DNA of 64,000 nucleotides, taken from Pseudomonas petrae (GTDB lineage: Bacteria > Pseudomonadota > Gammaproteobacteria > Pseudomonadales > Pseudomonadaceae). Made by a program: the position numbers and the translations under genes. The DNA lies in NCBI RefSeq assembly GCF_021728295.1, contig NZ_JAKJXE010000003.1, positions 124,001 through 188,000 on the forward strand, read 5' to 3'. Below the pieces are notes generated by a model. That model was not told the DNA's origin and did no database searches. It saw only the letters and a list, made by a program, of their open reading frames with translations. Position 1 is the stretch's first letter. Every line of letters starts with the position of its first letter. Positions 35,535-47,267 of this stretch are shown in pieces.

Positions 35535-36422
35535 ATGAATCACGACGTCATCATCACCTGCGCCCTGACCGGTGCTGGCGACACGACCGGGAAAAGCCAC
35601 TTGGTCCCGATCACGCCCAAGCAGATCGCCGCAGCCGCGGTCGAGGCCGCCAGGGCCGGGGCGACGGTCGTGCACTGCCATGTGCGCGATCCCGAGACCG
35701 GCAGGTTCAGCCGTGACGTCGAGCTGTACCGCGAAACCATGGACCGCATCCGTGAAGCCGACATCGACATCATCGTCAACCTGACTGCAGGCATGGGCGG
35801 TGATCTGGAGATTGGCCCGGGCGAGCGTCCGACCGATTTCGGCCCCGGCACCGATCTGGTCGGTCCGCTGACCCGGCTCGCGCACGTTGAAGCGCTGCTG
35901 CCAGAAATCTGCACACTGGATTGCGGCACCCTCAACTTTGGCGATGGCGACACGATTTATGTGTCCACGCCCGCGCAACTGCGGGCCGGGGCCAAGCGAA
36001 TCCAGGAGCTGGGGGTGAAAGCCGAGCTGGAGATTTTTGACACCGGCCACCTGTGGTTTGCCAAGCAGATGATGAAAGAAGGCTTGCTGGACAACCCCCT
36101 GTTTCAGCTGTGCCTGGGCATTCCGTGGGGCGCGCCGGCGGACACCACCACCATGAAAGCCATGGTCGACAACTTGCCCGCCGATGCGGTGTGGGCCGCC
36201 TTTGGCATCGGCCGCATGCAAATGCCGATGGCTGCGCAGGCGGTATTGCTCGGCGGCAACGTGCGGGTCGGTCTGGAGGACAACATCTGGCTCGACAAAG
36301 GCGTGCTCGCCAGCAACGGCGCGCTGGTCGAGCGGGCCAGCGAAATCCTCAGCCGCCTGGGCGCCCGGGTTCTGACCCCGGCCGAGGGCCGCGTGAAGAT
36401 GGGGCTGAAAAAGCGATTTTGA
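35535..36422 (+). CDS. cdhC: Beta-keto acid cleavage enzyme acting on dehydrocarnitine
   Basis: 295-aa BKACE (DUF849) family enzyme. It condenses 3-dehydrocarnitine with acetyl-CoA and splits it to acetoacetate and betainyl-CoA (family knowledge). The zinc pair H48 and H50 is in [17 protein letters not shown], and [17 protein letters not shown] and [14 protein letters not shown] are typical. It is first in the cdhC-cdhA-cdhB group. The carnitine-binding protein gene caiX that sits between cdhR and the catabolic genes in P. aeruginosa is missing here. Confidence 0.9.
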   Translation: MNHDVIITCALTGAGDTTGKSHLVPITPKQIAAAAVEAARAGATVVHCHVRDPETGRFSRDVELYRETMDRIREADIDIIVNLTAGMGGDLEIGPGERPTDFGPGTDLVGPLTRLAHVEALLPEICTLDCGTLNFGDGDTIYVSTPAQLRAGAKRIQELGVKAELEIFDTGHLWFAKQMMKEGLLDNPLFQLCLGIPWGAPADTTTMKAMVDNLPADAVWAAFGIGRMQMPMAAQAVLLGGNVRVGLEDNIWLDKGVLASNGALVERASEILSRLGARVLTPAEGRVKMGLKKRF

Positions 36423-36443
36423 TCCCGCGCACAAATTCTACCG

Positions 36444-36531
36444 TGTAGGAGTGAGCTTGCTCGCGATGACGGTGTGTCAGTCACACATCTGGCGCAGATA
36501 AATAGCTATCGCGAGCAAGCTCACTCCTACA
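36444..36531. repeat. REP doublet, TGAGCTTGCTCGCGA family
   Basis: Inverted TGTAGGAGTGAGCTTGCTCG copies between cdhC and cdhA. Confidence 0.9.
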
Positions 36532-36561
36532 AGGTCCTCGACACTTTTTCGAGTAACCGAC

Positions 36562-37527
36562 ATGACCTTCATCACACAGATTAAAACCTTCGCCGCCTTG
36601 GGCAGCGGTGTCATCGGCAGCGGCTGGGTGGCGCGCGCGCTGGCTCACGGCCTGGATGTCGTGGCCTGGGACCCGGCGCCGGGAGCCGAAGCAGCGCTGC
36701 GCAAACGCGTCGCCAACGCCTGGCCAGCGCTCGAGCAAAAAGGCCTGGCGTCGGGCGCCTCGCAGGAACGCCTGCGCTTTGTCGACACCATTGCGGAGTG
36801 CGTTCGCGACGCCGACTTCATCCAGGAAAGCGCCCCGGAGCGCCTTGACCTCAAACTGGATCTGCACAGCAAGATCAGCGCGGCGGCCAAGCCTGACGCA
36901 ATTATTGGTTCCAGCACCTCCGGTCTGCTGCCGTCGGAGTTTTACGAGAGCGCCACGCACCCGGAACGCTGCGTGGTGGGCCATCCGTTTAATCCGGTTT
37001 ATCTGCTGCCGCTGGTGGAAGTGGTCGGCGGTAAAAACACCGCGCCGGAAGCGGTGCAGGCGGCGATCAAGGTCTATGAATCACTGGGCATGCGCCCGCT
37101 GCATGTGCGCAAAGAGGTCCCCGGTTTCATTGCGGATCGCTTGCTCGAGGCGCTGTGGCGTGAGGCGCTGCACCTGGTGAACGATGGGGTGGCGACCACC
37201 GGCGAAATCGATGACGCGATCCGTTTCGGCGCCGGCCTGCGCTGGTCGTTCATGGGCACCTTTCTGACCTACACCCTGGCCGGCGGCGATGCGGGCATGC
37301 GTCACTTCATGGCGCAATTCGGCCCGGCGCTGCAATTGCCGTGGACTTATCTTCCGGCGCCGGAGCTGACCGACAAGCTGATTGACGATGTGGTCGATGG
37401 CACCTCCGATCAGTTGGGTAGCCACAGCATTGCGGCGCTGGAGCGATATCGCGACGACTGCCTGCTGGCGGTGCTTGAAGCGGTGAAAACCACTAAGGCA
37501 AAGCATGGAATGGCGTTTGAGGAGTGA
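36562..37527 (+). CDS. cdhA: L-carnitine dehydrogenase
   Basis: 321-aa NAD-dependent enzyme of the 3-hydroxyacyl-CoA dehydrogenase family, oxidising carnitine to 3-dehydrocarnitine. The Rossmann loop [18 protein letters not shown] lies at 13-30, with [20 protein letters not shown] and [20 protein letters not shown] following. This short, single-domain form in a cdh cluster is characteristic of carnitine dehydrogenase. It starts 139 bp after cdhC, across a REP doublet. Confidence 0.93.
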   Translation: MTFITQIKTFAALGSGVIGSGWVARALAHGLDVVAWDPAPGAEAALRKRVANAWPALEQKGLASGASQERLRFVDTIAECVRDADFIQESAPERLDLKLDLHSKISAAAKPDAIIGSSTSGLLPSEFYESATHPERCVVGHPFNPVYLLPLVEVVGGKNTAPEAVQAAIKVYESLGMRPLHVRKEVPGFIADRLLEALWREALHLVNDGVATTGEIDDAIRFGAGLRWSFMGTFLTYTLAGGDAGMRHFMAQFGPALQLPWTYLPAPELTDKLIDDVVDGTSDQLGSHSIAALERYRDDCLLAVLEAVKTTKAKHGMAFEE

Positions 37528-37558
37528 GCCAAAATTTTCATCGCCCACACCGGCCTCA

Positions 37559-37644
37559 TCGCGGGCAAGCGCGCTCCTACAAGGGATCGGGGAAATACTG
37601 TTCTTCGTTCACGCAAGACCTGTGGGAGTGAGCTTGCTCACGAA
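37559..37644. repeat. Mixed REP half-sites
   Basis: A GCGGGCAAGCGCGCTCCTAC unit (37559-37581) and an opposite TGTGGGAGTGAGCTTGCTCA unit (37621-37644) of another family form an imperfect mixed doublet between cdhA and cdhB. Confidence 0.8.
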
Positions 37645-37686
37645 GAGGCCCGTTCAGCTCACCAAGATTTCAGCCCTGGGAATCCT

Positions 37687-38175
37687 ATGCCCGCGCTCGT
37701 TACTTATAAAACCCCGGTCCTCGCCGATTGGGTCGACTACAACGGCCACCTCCGCGATGCCTTTTATTTGCTGATTTTCAGCTTCGCCACCGACGCCTTC
37801 ATGGACCGCATCGGCCTCGGCATTGACGATCGGGATGCAAGCGAACACTCGCTCTTCACGCTCGAGGCGCATATCAACTTCCTGCACGAAGTGAAACTCG
37901 GGGAAGCGGTGGAAGTGCGCACGCAAATCATCGGACACGATCGCAAGCGGGTGCAGCTTTATCACGGGCTGTACAAAGCAGACGGGGATGTCGAGTTGGC
38001 AGCGAGTGAGCAGATGCTGCTGCACGTGGATCTGGCGGCCGGCCCGAAATCGGCGCCGTTCAGCGAAGCGTCGCTGGAGGCGTTGCAATTGCTGAGCGAG
38101 GCCCGACATGACCAGCCGGCTCCAGCCTATGTCGGACGGATCATCGCCCTACCCGGTAAACAAACCACCCTGTAA
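37687..38175 (+). CDS. cdhB: Betainyl-CoA thioesterase (hotdog fold)
   Basis: 162-aa 4HBT hotdog thioesterase that would hydrolyse betainyl-CoA to glycine betaine and CoA. The active-site region is VDYNGHLRDAFYLLIFSFATD (split here at residue 17), followed by FTLEAHINFLHEVKLGEAVE. Position after cdhA gives the substrate; several Pseudomonas and Sinorhizobium carnitine loci have the same trio, sometimes fused. It ends at a strong terminator. Confidence 0.88.
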   Translation: MPALVTYKTPVLADWVDYNGHLRDAFYLLIFSFATDAFMDRIGLGIDDRDASEHSLFTLEAHINFLHEVKLGEAVEVRTQIIGHDRKRVQLYHGLYKADGDVELAASEQMLLHVDLAAGPKSAPFSEASLEALQLLSEARHDQPAPAYVGRIIALPGKQTTL

Positions 38176-38196
38176 AAGCGCGGATCACAGCCACAA

Positions 38197-38222
38197 AAAA
38201 GCCCGCATCGCTGCGGGCTTCT
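38197..38222. terminator. Bidirectional terminator, cdhB / fba
   Basis: AGCCCGCA (38200-38207) pairs with TGCGGGCT (38212-38219), with an A-run before and a T-containing run after it. It serves cdhB on the plus strand and fba on the minus strand. Confidence 0.85.
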
Positions 38223-38250
38223 TCATTTCTGCAAGTTGCTCAGAAAATGA

Positions 38251-39315
38251 TCAATTCACTTTGGCGTTCAGCTCGCCTTTGGCATAACGCTCGAACATCT
38301 TCTCCAGAGAGATCGGCTTGATCTTGGAGGCGTTGCCGGCAGTGCCGAATGCTTCGTAACGGGCGATACACACGTCGCGCATGGCCGATACGGTTTTCGC
38401 CAGGTATTTACGCGGGTCGAACTCGCTCGGGTTTTTCGCCATGAATTCGCGGATGGCACCGGTGGAGGCCAGACGCAGGTCGGTGTCGATGTTGACCTTG
38501 CGCACGCCGTGCTTAATGCCTTCAACGATTTCTTCGACCGGCACGCCATAGGTTTCCTTGATGTCGCCGCCGTACTGGTTGATGATTTTCAGCCATTCCT
38601 GGGGAACGGAAGAAGAACCGTGCATCACCAGGTGGGTGTTCGGGATGCGCTTGTGGATCTCTTTGATCCGCTCGATCGCCAGAATGTCGCCGGTAGGCGG
38701 CTTGGTGAACTTGTAAGCGCCGTGGCTGGTACCAATGGCGATGGCCAACGCATCGACCTGGGTTCTTTTGACGAAATCGGCCGCTTCTTCCGGATCGGTC
38801 AGCATCTGGCTGTGATCCAGCATGCCTTCTGCGCCGACGCCGTCTTCTTCACCCGCCATGCCGGTTTCCAGGGAGCCCAGAACACCCAGCTCACCCTCAA
38901 CCGAAACACCGCAGGCGTGAGCCATGGCGACGGTTTCCTGGGTGACGCGTACGTTGTAGTCGTAGTCCGCAGGGCTTTTGCCATCTTCGCGCAGCGAACC
39001 GTCCATCATGACCGAGCTGAAGCCCAGCTGGATGGAACGTTGGCAGATGGCCGGGCTGGTGCCGTGGTCTTGGTGCATGACCACCGGGATGTGCGGGAAC
39101 TCTTCGATTGCCGCCAGGATCAGGTGGCGCAGGAACGGGGCGCCAGCATACTTGCGCGCACCGGCCGAAGCCTGAACGATCACCGGAGAATCGGTCTTGT
39201 CGGCCGCTTCCATAATGGCGCGCATTTGTTCCAGGTTGTTCACGTTGAATGCAGGGACGCCGTAACCGAATTCGGCTGCGTGGTCCAACATCTGGCGCAT
39301 GCTGATAAGTGCCAT
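38251..39315 (-). CDS. fba: Class II fructose-1,6-bisphosphate aldolase
   Basis: 354-aa zinc aldolase joining DHAP and glyceraldehyde-3-phosphate. [11 protein letters not shown] (catalytic Asp and zinc His), [34 protein letters not shown] and [10 protein letters not shown] are all present. The length fits the CbbA-like long class II form. It is the last gene of the tkt-epd-pgk-fba glycolysis/Calvin-type cluster common in pseudomonads, where it serves gluconeogenesis. Confidence 0.96.
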   Translation of the reverse strand: MALISMRQMLDHAAEFGYGVPAFNVNNLEQMRAIMEAADKTDSPVIVQASAGARKYAGAPFLRHLILAAIEEFPHIPVVMHQDHGTSPAICQRSIQLGFSSVMMDGSLREDGKSPADYDYNVRVTQETVAMAHACGVSVEGELGVLGSLETGMAGEEDGVGAEGMLDHSQMLTDPEEAADFVKRTQVDALAIAIGTSHGAYKFTKPPTGDILAIERIKEIHKRIPNTHLVMHGSSSVPQEWLKIINQYGGDIKETYGVPVEEIVEGIKHGVRKVNIDTDLRLASTGAIREFMAKNPSEFDPRKYLAKTVSAMRDVCIARYEAFGTAGNASKIKPISLEKMFERYAKGELNAKVN

Positions 39316-39435
39316 TGTCTGTCTCTCTCCCGGTGGGGTCGTTAATCGTGCGTGCCGTATTGGCGGCTATTCAAATTATAGGGGCGGATTGCTCGAACGC
39401 CGCCCGGTGTTGCATCGCTCGAACCACTCGGCCCT

Positions 39436-39759
39436 TTAAGGCGCCTTGCAGCCACGACCGATCAAATCGTTGGTAGCGTCCCAGTAGACCAGGCCTTCGC
39501 TGCCTTTGTTGTCGAACGCCAGCACGCCGTTACTGTAGAGCGCGCCGGAAGCTCCGGGCGACGCTTGCAGACGGAATACCTGCTCGCTCTGATTGAGGCG
39601 TACATCAACCTCCTTCTTCGCGGCATCGGCGTACTTCCAGAAAATCTCGGCTTTGCTGTCGCAGACCCAATGGGTCCAGGGGGCTGCCGGTTCCGAAGCT
39701 TTCATGCTGGCGCAACCGCTCAGCAGCATCAGTGTCGCAAGGGCTAACAAGCCTTTCAT
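39436..39759 (-). CDS. MliC-family lysozyme-inhibitor lipoprotein
   Basis: 107 aa. Lipoprotein signal MKGLLALATLMLLSGC gives acylation at Cys16; the next residue is Ala, so the sorting signal favours the outer membrane. The mature part has WVCDSKAEIFWKY, FRLQASPGASGALYSNG and DAT...GRGC, matching the MliC (C-type lysozyme inhibitor) fold. The start ATG 39759 has AGGAG 7 nt upstream. It lies between fba and another small lipoprotein, probably in the same transcript. Confidence 0.8.
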   Translation of the reverse strand: MKGLLALATLMLLSGCASMKASEPAAPWTHWVCDSKAEIFWKYADAAKKEVDVRLNQSEQVFRLQASPGASGALYSNGVLAFDNKGSEGLVYWDATNDLIGRGCKAP

Positions 39760-39869
39760 TACCACTCCTGGATCCCCTGCCCGGCGTGACGGATGTCGAT
39801 CACGGCAGGGGCAATGCTGTTCCTGTATTCCGGCACACCGTCAACTGACACTCAGTGGTCAACTGAAAA

Positions 39870-40097
39870 TCAGTGACAGGGGACTGGTCCCACGGCAGGC
39901 ATGAATTCGTATCTTTCCCAGACTTCAGGCCCGCCACGCTTGTAAACGATCGGTACGGTTTCCGCCTGCCAGCCCGCCTGATAGCAGCTGACCTGAAGCA
40001 ATCCCGGCGCCGCGCTCGACGCCGTTTCCGCTTCAGGCTTGCTTGCGCAGCCGACCAGCAAACCCGCCATGATCAACAGCGGTAATGGCTTGACCAT
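39870..40097 (-). CDS. Small lipoprotein of unknown function
   Basis: 75 aa. MVKPLPLLIMAGLLVGC is a lipoprotein signal with lipobox LLVGC; a strong GGGGAG lies 6 nt before ATG 40097. The mature 59 residues contain VSCYQAGWQAETVPIVYK and end PVPCH, with two Cys that could form a disulfide. I do not recognise a family. It lies 24 nt after the pgk stop, so it is likely co-transcribed. Confidence 0.7.
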   Translation of the reverse strand: MVKPLPLLIMAGLLVGCASKPEAETASSAAPGLLQVSCYQAGWQAETVPIVYKRGGPEVWERYEFMPAVGPVPCH

Positions 40098-40121
40098 TTC
40101 ACTCCCCTTCACCATGGCCGG

Positions 40122-41285
40122 TCAGGCCTTGGCGCGTTGTTCCAGAACTTCCACGGCAGGCAGAACCTTGCCCTCGACGAACTCGAGGAACGCACCGCCG
40201 CCTGTAGAGATATAGGAGATCTTGTCCCCTACACCGTATTTGTCGATGGCGGCCAAGGTGTCGCCCCCGCCAGCGATGGAAAACGCAGAGCTCTCGGCGA
40301 TTGCGTGAGCCAGCGTCTTGGTGCCTTCGCCGAACTGATCGAACTCGAATACGCCGACCGGTCCGTTCCAGAGAATAGTCTTGGAAGATTTCAGCAGTTC
40401 GGCAAAGTGAGCAGCGGTTTGAGGACCGATGTCGAGGATCATGTCGTCCTCGGCCACATCGACGATCAGTTTGACGGTCGCTTCGGCATCGGCGGCGAAT
40501 TGCTTGGCAACCACCACGTCGACCGGCAACGGCACGCTGACCTTGGCCGCGATGGCTTTGGCAGTCTCAAGCAGATCTGGCTCGTACAAAGATTTGCCAA
40601 CTGGATGACCCGCCGCTGCCAGGAAGGTATTGGCGATGCCACCCCCGACAATCAGCTGATTGCACTTCTCGCTGAGGCTGTTGAGCACGTCCAGTTTGGT
40701 GGAGACTTTGGAGCCGGCAACGATGGCCGCCATTGGCTGGGCCGGATTGCCGAGGGCCTTGCCCAAGGCGTCAAGTTCAGCGGCCAGCAGCGGACCGGCG
40801 GCGGCGACTTTGGCGAATTTGGCCACGCCGTGGGTCGAGCCCTCTGCACGGTGGGCGGTGCCGAAAGCGTCCATCACGAACACATCACACAAAGCGGCAT
40901 ACTTCTGCGCCAGCTCGTCAGCGTTCTTCTTTTCGCCCTTGTTGAAGCGCACGTTCTCGAACAGCACGATATCGCCCGCCTTGACGTCGACACCGTCCAG
41001 GTATTCCGCGACCAGCGGTACTTCACGCCCGAGCGCCTTGCTCAGGTAGTCAGCGACCGGCTTGAGGCTGTTCTCGGCGGAAAACTCGCCCTCGGTGGGG
41101 CGACCCAGGTGCGAGCAGACCATAACGGCTGCGCCTTTCTCCAGCGCCAGCTTGATGGTGGGCAGCGACGCGAGAATGCGGGCATCGCTGGTCACCACGC
41201 CGTCTTTGACCGGAACGTTGAGGTCTTCGCGGATCAGTACACGCTTACCTTGCAGATCGAGGTCGGTCATCTTCAACACGGTCAT
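40122..41285 (-). CDS. pgk: Phosphoglycerate kinase
   Basis: 387 aa. [15 protein letters not shown] (15-29) and [10 protein letters not shown] are the substrate loops; [17 protein letters not shown] and [14 protein letters not shown] are the nucleotide-binding signatures. The start is ATG 41285 (MTVLKMTDL). It lies 19 nt after epd in the tkt-epd-pgk order. Confidence 0.97.
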   Translation of the reverse strand: MTVLKMTDLDLQGKRVLIREDLNVPVKDGVVTSDARILASLPTIKLALEKGAAVMVCSHLGRPTEGEFSAENSLKPVADYLSKALGREVPLVAEYLDGVDVKAGDIVLFENVRFNKGEKKNADELAQKYAALCDVFVMDAFGTAHRAEGSTHGVAKFAKVAAAGPLLAAELDALGKALGNPAQPMAAIVAGSKVSTKLDVLNSLSEKCNQLIVGGGIANTFLAAAGHPVGKSLYEPDLLETAKAIAAKVSVPLPVDVVVAKQFAADAEATVKLIVDVAEDDMILDIGPQTAAHFAELLKSSKTILWNGPVGVFEFDQFGEGTKTLAHAIAESSAFSIAGGGDTLAAIDKYGVGDKISYISTGGGAFLEFVEGKVLPAVEVLEQRAKA

Positions 41286-41304
41286 GAGGCATTCCCTGTT
41301 TTTA

Positions 41305-42351
41305 CTATTGTTTATGAATGGTGTGCAGGTAGTGATCGGCGACATCCAGCATGCGATTGGCAAAACCCCACTCGTTGTCGAACCAGGCCAGGATGTTCAC
41401 CAGCCGAGGGCCCGAGACCCGCGTCTGGCTGGCATCAATAATGGCCGAGTGCGGGTCGTGGTTGAAATCGCAACTGGCATGCGGCAATTCGGTATACGCC
41501 AGCAGCCCCTTCAGGGGGCCGCGGGTGGCGGCCTCGCGCAGGATGCGGTTGATCTCGACGGCATCGGTATCACGGGCGACCTGCAGCGTGATGTCCAGGC
41601 ACGAGACGTTCACCGTCGGCACACGAACTGCTTTGGCCTGAATTCGGCCGGCAAGTTCCGGAAGCAGCCGCTCGATGCCGCGCGCCAGACCAGTGGACAC
41701 CGGGATAATCGACTGAAAGGCCGAGCGCGTACGGCGCAGGTCCTCATGATGGTAGGCATCGATGACTGGCTGATCGTTCATCGCCGAGTGAATCGTGGTG
41801 ATGGTCACGTATTCGAGACCCAACTCGCGGTTCAGCAAGTCGAGCAACGGCACGCTGCAATTGGTGGTGCACGATGCGGCAGACACCAGCCGCTCATCGC
41901 CCGTCAGGGTTTCCTGATTGATGCCGTAGACGATGGTGGCGTCGACGTCGGCTTCGCTGGCCATGGGCTGGGAGAACAACACCCGTGGTGCACGGGCCGA
42001 AAGAAAGCGCTCGCCGTCAGCGCGCGTGTTGTAGACGCCGGAGCATTCGAGCAGCAGATCCACGTCGAGCGAGCCCCAGTCGATGCCTTCCGGCGTCGCG
42101 CTGCGAAACACTTTGATGACGTGATCGTTGATGTGCAGAAAATCGCCTTCGACCCGCACGTCGCCGGGAAACCGGCCATGTGTGGAATCAAAGCGCGTGA
42201 GGTATTCGAGACTGGCCATGTCGGCCAGATCATTGATTGCCACCACTTCAAAGCCAGCCTTCGCACCTCGCTCGCACAGCGCGCGCAGCACGCAGCGGCC
42301 AATACGACCGTAACCATTGAGGGCGACTTTATAAGGGCGTGGCTGAGGCAT
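41305..42351 (-). CDS. epd: Erythrose-4-phosphate dehydrogenase
   Basis: 348 aa, GAPDH superfamily. The NAD loop [13 protein letters not shown] (10-22) and the catalytic Cys in SAASCTTNC are present. The [14 protein letters not shown] form and its place between tkt and pgk mark the Epd/GapB branch that makes 4-phosphoerythronate for pyridoxal phosphate. The start is ATG 42351 ([13 protein letters not shown]). Confidence 0.93.
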   Translation of the reverse strand: MPQPRPYKVALNGYGRIGRCVLRALCERGAKAGFEVVAINDLADMASLEYLTRFDSTHGRFPGDVRVEGDFLHINDHVIKVFRSATPEGIDWGSLDVDLLLECSGVYNTRADGERFLSARAPRVLFSQPMASEADVDATIVYGINQETLTGDERLVSAASCTTNCSVPLLDLLNRELGLEYVTITTIHSAMNDQPVIDAYHHEDLRRTRSAFQSIIPVSTGLARGIERLLPELAGRIQAKAVRVPTVNVSCLDITLQVARDTDAVEINRILREAATRGPLKGLLAYTELPHASCDFNHDPHSAIIDASQTRVSGPRLVNILAWFDNEWGFANRMLDVADHYLHTIHKQ

Positions 42352-42379
42352 GGGGTTCTCGCAGGCATTCATCAAAACC

Positions 42380-42468
42380 TGTAGGAGCGCGCTTGCCCGC
42401 GATTGCGGTCTGTCAGCCCGATCTCAGGCGACTGAGAGAATGCATTCGCGGGCAAGCGCGCTCCTACA
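42380..42468. repeat. REP doublet, GCGCGCTTGCCCGCGA family
   Basis: Inverted TGTAGGAGCGCGCTTGCCCG copies between epd and tkt. Confidence 0.9.
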
Positions 42469-42485
42469 CGGCAACGCAGTGGTGC

Positions 42486-44483
42486 TTAGTCTTCCAGCAG
42501 CTCTTCAGCCGTGGAAAGAACGTTCTCCAGCGTGAAGCCGAACTCTTCGAACAGCAGGTTGGCAGGGGCCGACTCGCCGAAGGTGGTCATGCCGATCACG
42601 CGACCTTCCAGGCCCACGTATTTGTACCAGTAGTCGGCGTGAGCAGCTTCGATGGCGATGCGTGCGCTGACTTCCAGCGGCAGAACCGATTGCTTGTACT
42701 CAGCGCTCTGGGTTTCGAAAACGCTGGTGCACGGCATGGAAACCACACGCACGTTCTTGCCGTCTGCGGTCAGCTTGTCGTAGGCCTGAACAGCCAGACC
42801 GACTTCGGAACCGGTGGCGATGAGGATCAGATCCGGCTCGCCGCTGCAGTCGCGCAGCACGTAGCCACCGCGGTTGATGTTTTCCAGCTGCTCGGCATCA
42901 CGCGCCTGATGTTGCAGGTTCTGACGAGAGAAGATCAGCGCCGATGGGCCGTCATCACGTTCGATCGCGTGTTTCCAGGCGATGGCGGATTCGACGGCAT
43001 CGGCCGGGCGCCAGCAGTCCAGGTTCGGCGTGGTGCGCAGGCTGGTCAGTTGCTCGATCGGCTGGTGCGTCGGGCCGTCTTCGCCCAGACCGATGGAGTC
43101 GTGGGTGAATACATAGATGATGCGTTTCTTCATCAGCGAGGACATGCGCACGGCGTTGCGGGCGTATTCCATGAAAATCAGGAAGGTGGCGCCGTATGGC
43201 ACGAAACCGCCGTGCAGGGCGATGCCGTTCATGATTGCGCCCATGCCGAACTCACGGACACCGTAGTGCAGGTAGTTGCCGGTGGCGTCTTCGCCAGTGA
43301 TGCTGCGGCAGCCTTTCCAGATGGTCAGGTTGGAACCTGCCAGGTCAGCGGAACCGCCGAGGAATTCAGGCAGCAGCGGACCGAAGGCGCTCAAGGCGTT
43401 CTGGCTGGCCTTGCGGCTGGCGATGGTCTCGCCCTTGGCGTTGACTTCAGCCACGTACGCGGCGGATTTTTCAGCGAAGTCCGCAGGCAATTCACCGCTC
43501 ATGCGGCGGATCAGCTCGTTGGCTTCGGTTGGGAACGCAGCGGAGTAGGCAGCGAAACGCTGATCCCATTCGGCTTCAACGGCCAGGCCTTTTTCCTTGC
43601 CATTCCACTCGCTGTAGATGTCGGCCGGGATTTCGAACGGGCCGTGGGTCCACTTCAGCGCAGCGCGGGTCAGGGCGATTTCTTCAGTGCCCAGCGGAGC
43701 GCCGTGGCAGTCTTCCTTACCCTGCTTGTTAGGCGAACCGAAACCGATGGTGGTCTTGCAGCAGATCAGCGTCGGCTTGTCGCTCTTGTGAGCGGTGTCG
43801 ATGGCAGTTTTAATTTCGTCGGCGTCATGGCCGTCGACGTTGCGGATGACCAGCCAGCCGTAGGATTCGAAACGCTTCGGAGTGTCGTCGGTGAACCAGC
43901 CTTCGACTTCGCCATCGATGGAAATCCCGTTATCGTCATAGAACGCGACCAGCTTGTTCAGGCGCAGGGTACCGGCCAGCGAAGCGACTTCGTGGGAGAT
44001 ACCTTCCATCATGCAGCCATCACCCATGAACACGTAGGTATGGTGGTCGACGATGTTGTGGCCTGGGCGGTTGAACTGGGCAGCGAGAGTCTTCTCGGCA
44101 ACCGCGAAACCGACGGCGTTGGCGAAACCCTGACCCAGCGGGCCGGTGGTGGTTTCAACGCCCGGGGTGTAGCCGTATTCGGGGTGGCCCGGCGTGCGGC
44201 TGTGCAACTGACGGAAGTTTTTCAGGTCTTCGATGGGCAGGTCGTAGCCGGTCAGGTGCAGCAGCGAGTAGATCAGCATCGAGCCGTGACCGTTGGACAG
44301 GATGAACCGGTCGCGGTCAGCAAACATCGGATTGGCTGGGTTGTGCTTCAGATAATCGCGCCAAAGGACTTCAGCGATATCCGCCATGCCCATCGGGGCA
44401 CCCGGGTGGCCGCTATTGGCCTTTTGCACGGCATCCATGCTGAGGGCACGAATGGCATTGGCTCGCTCACGACGGCTTGGCAT
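42486..44483 (-). CDS. tktA: Transketolase
   Basis: 665-aa TPP enzyme of the pentose-phosphate pathway. [20 protein letters not shown] then [16 protein letters not shown] at the start, the TPP motif [15 protein letters not shown] ... [10 protein letters not shown], and the pyrimidine-domain stretch [15 protein letters not shown] and [20 protein letters not shown] are intact. The start is ATG 44483. It is the first gene of the tkt-epd-pgk-fba group and divergent from the ArsR-methyltransferase gene. Confidence 0.97.
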   Translation of the reverse strand: MPSRRERANAIRALSMDAVQKANSGHPGAPMGMADIAEVLWRDYLKHNPANPMFADRDRFILSNGHGSMLIYSLLHLTGYDLPIEDLKNFRQLHSRTPGHPEYGYTPGVETTTGPLGQGFANAVGFAVAEKTLAAQFNRPGHNIVDHHTYVFMGDGCMMEGISHEVASLAGTLRLNKLVAFYDDNGISIDGEVEGWFTDDTPKRFESYGWLVIRNVDGHDADEIKTAIDTAHKSDKPTLICCKTTIGFGSPNKQGKEDCHGAPLGTEEIALTRAALKWTHGPFEIPADIYSEWNGKEKGLAVEAEWDQRFAAYSAAFPTEANELIRRMSGELPADFAEKSAAYVAEVNAKGETIASRKASQNALSAFGPLLPEFLGGSADLAGSNLTIWKGCRSITGEDATGNYLHYGVREFGMGAIMNGIALHGGFVPYGATFLIFMEYARNAVRMSSLMKKRIIYVFTHDSIGLGEDGPTHQPIEQLTSLRTTPNLDCWRPADAVESAIAWKHAIERDDGPSALIFSRQNLQHQARDAEQLENINRGGYVLRDCSGEPDLILIATGSEVGLAVQAYDKLTADGKNVRVVSMPCTSVFETQSAEYKQSVLPLEVSARIAIEAAHADYWYKYVGLEGRVIGMTTFGESAPANLLFEEFGFTLENVLSTAEELLED

Positions 44484-44675
44484 CGCTGATCTCCTGGGGC
44501 AGATAAAAGTGGGACCGGAAAAAGGCGGCCATTTTCCCTCAGGCACCCTCCGGGGGCAATGACAGATCACACACCATCGGTGTTTTCCTCTGCTGCTGGC
44601 GTGTTTTCGTACACCGCACCCAACGCACGAGGGTAAACGGCAGAATCACGGCGCCGGGGGGCCGCCACTGATCGA

Positions 44676-44701
44676 CCAATATCAAAACTTTTTGATATTG
44701 G
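44676..44701. promoter_or_regulatory. Perfect 26-bp palindrome, likely operator of the ArsR-type regulator
   Basis: CCAATATCAAAA (44676-44687) and TTTTGATATTGG (44690-44701) are exact inverted repeats around CT. The site lies 40 nt before the regulator's ATG and about 190 nt before tktA. A/T-rich perfect dyads of this sort are typical ArsR-family sites, so control of the regulator-metK unit is likely. Confidence 0.8.
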
Positions 44702-44741
44702 CCTTGCGACCCGCCCGGACGGTAACTAGACTGCCTGCCTT

Positions 44742-45737
44742 ATGAATCTTCGCGTGCCTGCCATTAGCCATGATGAATGCGACGAGCTGGCTGCCTTGTG
44801 CAAAGCCGGCGGCGATCCGTTGCGGCTGAATGTCCTGCGCGCACTGTCGAACGACTCATTCGGCGTGCTGGAGCTGGCGCAGATTTTCGCCATTGGCCAA
44901 TCCGGCATGAGCCATCACCTCAAGGTATTGGCCCAGGCCGATCTGGTGGCGACGCGGCGTGAAGGCAACGCGATCTTCTATCGACGCGCCCTGCCCCATA
45001 CCGAACACACCGGCGGCAAGCTGCACGCGGCGATGCTTGAAGAAGCCGACAACCTGCGCCTGCCCGATGATGTACAGACCCGGATCGGGCTGGTGCATCG
45101 CCAGCGGGCCAATGCCAGTCAGGACTTCTTCGCACGCACTGCCGAGAAATTTCGGGCTCAGCAAGACCTGATCGCAGGGCTGCCGCAATACCGCGACAGC
45201 CTGCTGTCGTTACTGGACAAGCTGAGCTTTCCGGCCGATGCCACGGCGATAGAAGTCGGGCCTGGCGATGGCGGTTTTCTGCCAGATCTGGCGCGGCGTT
45301 TTCGGCACGTCACGGGGCTGGACAACAGCCCGGAAATGCTCGATCTGGCACGCAAGATCTGCACACAAAAGGCGTTGGCTAACGTCGAGCTGAAACTGGC
45401 CGATGCACTGACCAACGCTAATATCTCCGGCAACTGCGTGGTGTTGAATATGGTGTTGCACCATTTCGCCGCGCCTGCCGAAGCGCTCAAACAATTGGCC
45501 AACCTGTTGCAACCGGGCGGTAGCCTGCTGGTGACAGAGTTGTGCAGTCATGACCAGAGCTGGGCCAAGGAGGCCTGTGGCGATCTCTGGTTAGGCTTTG
45601 AACAGGAAGATCTGGCCCGTTGGGCCATCGCTGCGGGGCTGGTCCCCGGGGAAAGCCTGTACATAGGCTTACGTAATGGTTTCCAGATCCAGGTCCGCCA
45701 TTTTCAGCGACCGGCTGGCAACACTCACCATCGGTAA
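44742..45737 (+). CDS. ArsR-family regulator fused to SAM-dependent methyltransferase domain (SahR-like)
   Basis: 331 aa. Residues 10-100 are an ArsR winged helix ([20 protein letters not shown] ... [20 protein letters not shown] then TRREGN). Residues about 150-310 are a class I methyltransferase: motif [17 protein letters not shown], then [15 protein letters not shown]. No metal-binding Cys cluster of ArsR type is visible. Standing 20 bp before metK, it should use its methyltransferase half as a SAM or SAH sensor (SahR idea) to set metK and methyl-cycle genes; that is inference from family and position. Confidence 0.85.
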   Translation: MNLRVPAISHDECDELAALCKAGGDPLRLNVLRALSNDSFGVLELAQIFAIGQSGMSHHLKVLAQADLVATRREGNAIFYRRALPHTEHTGGKLHAAMLEEADNLRLPDDVQTRIGLVHRQRANASQDFFARTAEKFRAQQDLIAGLPQYRDSLLSLLDKLSFPADATAIEVGPGDGGFLPDLARRFRHVTGLDNSPEMLDLARKICTQKALANVELKLADALTNANISGNCVVLNMVLHHFAAPAEALKQLANLLQPGGSLLVTELCSHDQSWAKEACGDLWLGFEQEDLARWAIAAGLVPGESLYIGLRNGFQIQVRHFQRPAGNTHHR

Positions 45738-45757
45738 TAATCAGGAAAACCGTCGAG

Positions 45758-46948
<1,191 letters not shown>

Positions 46949-46988
46949 TACGCGCTTGTTTTATTGCGCTTAGCGGCACCCTGTAAAG

Positions 46989-47025
46989 AAAAGCCTCTGT
47001 CGATGTGAGTCGTCAGGGGCTTTTT
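46989..47025 (+). terminator. Terminator of metK
   Basis: AAAGCCTCTG pairs with CAGGGGCTTTTT (one G-T pair) around an 11-16-nt loop, followed by a T-run. Confidence 0.85.
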
Positions 47026-47267
47026 ATTGCCTGCCTTAAAGAAAATCAGGCCGTATAACGGGCCAAAATAATTAAGGTGGGTGATTAAACCGATTGGCGA
47101 TGGGTGTTATCGCGACTGGCGATTAAAACCAACAACCCTTTGATTTCATTAAATTTTAGCTCCAATGCATCTCATCTGTAATGTTTGTCCATGCCTGCAA
47201 CTGTCCCTACGCTGAATATTAATTGCCACTTTGCGCAATCCACCCAGCGACCAACAGGAAATGCATC
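47026..47267 (+). promoter_or_regulatory. A/T-rich leader of the Tc toxin gene
   Basis: The whole gap between metK and the toxin gene is 319 bp; its first part is the metK terminator. The rest is clearly A/T-richer than the neighbours. A motif TTGGCGAT/CTGGCGATTAAAA occurs twice (near 47093 and 47116). AGGAAATGCATC precedes the toxin ATG. No known operator is recognised. Confidence 0.5.

Noticed and set aside
42339..44489. 716-codon plus-strand frame
   Set aside because: Antisense to transketolase over its whole length.
45738..45757. SAM riboswitch before metK
   Set aside because: Only 20 bp separate metK from the upstream gene, leaving no room.
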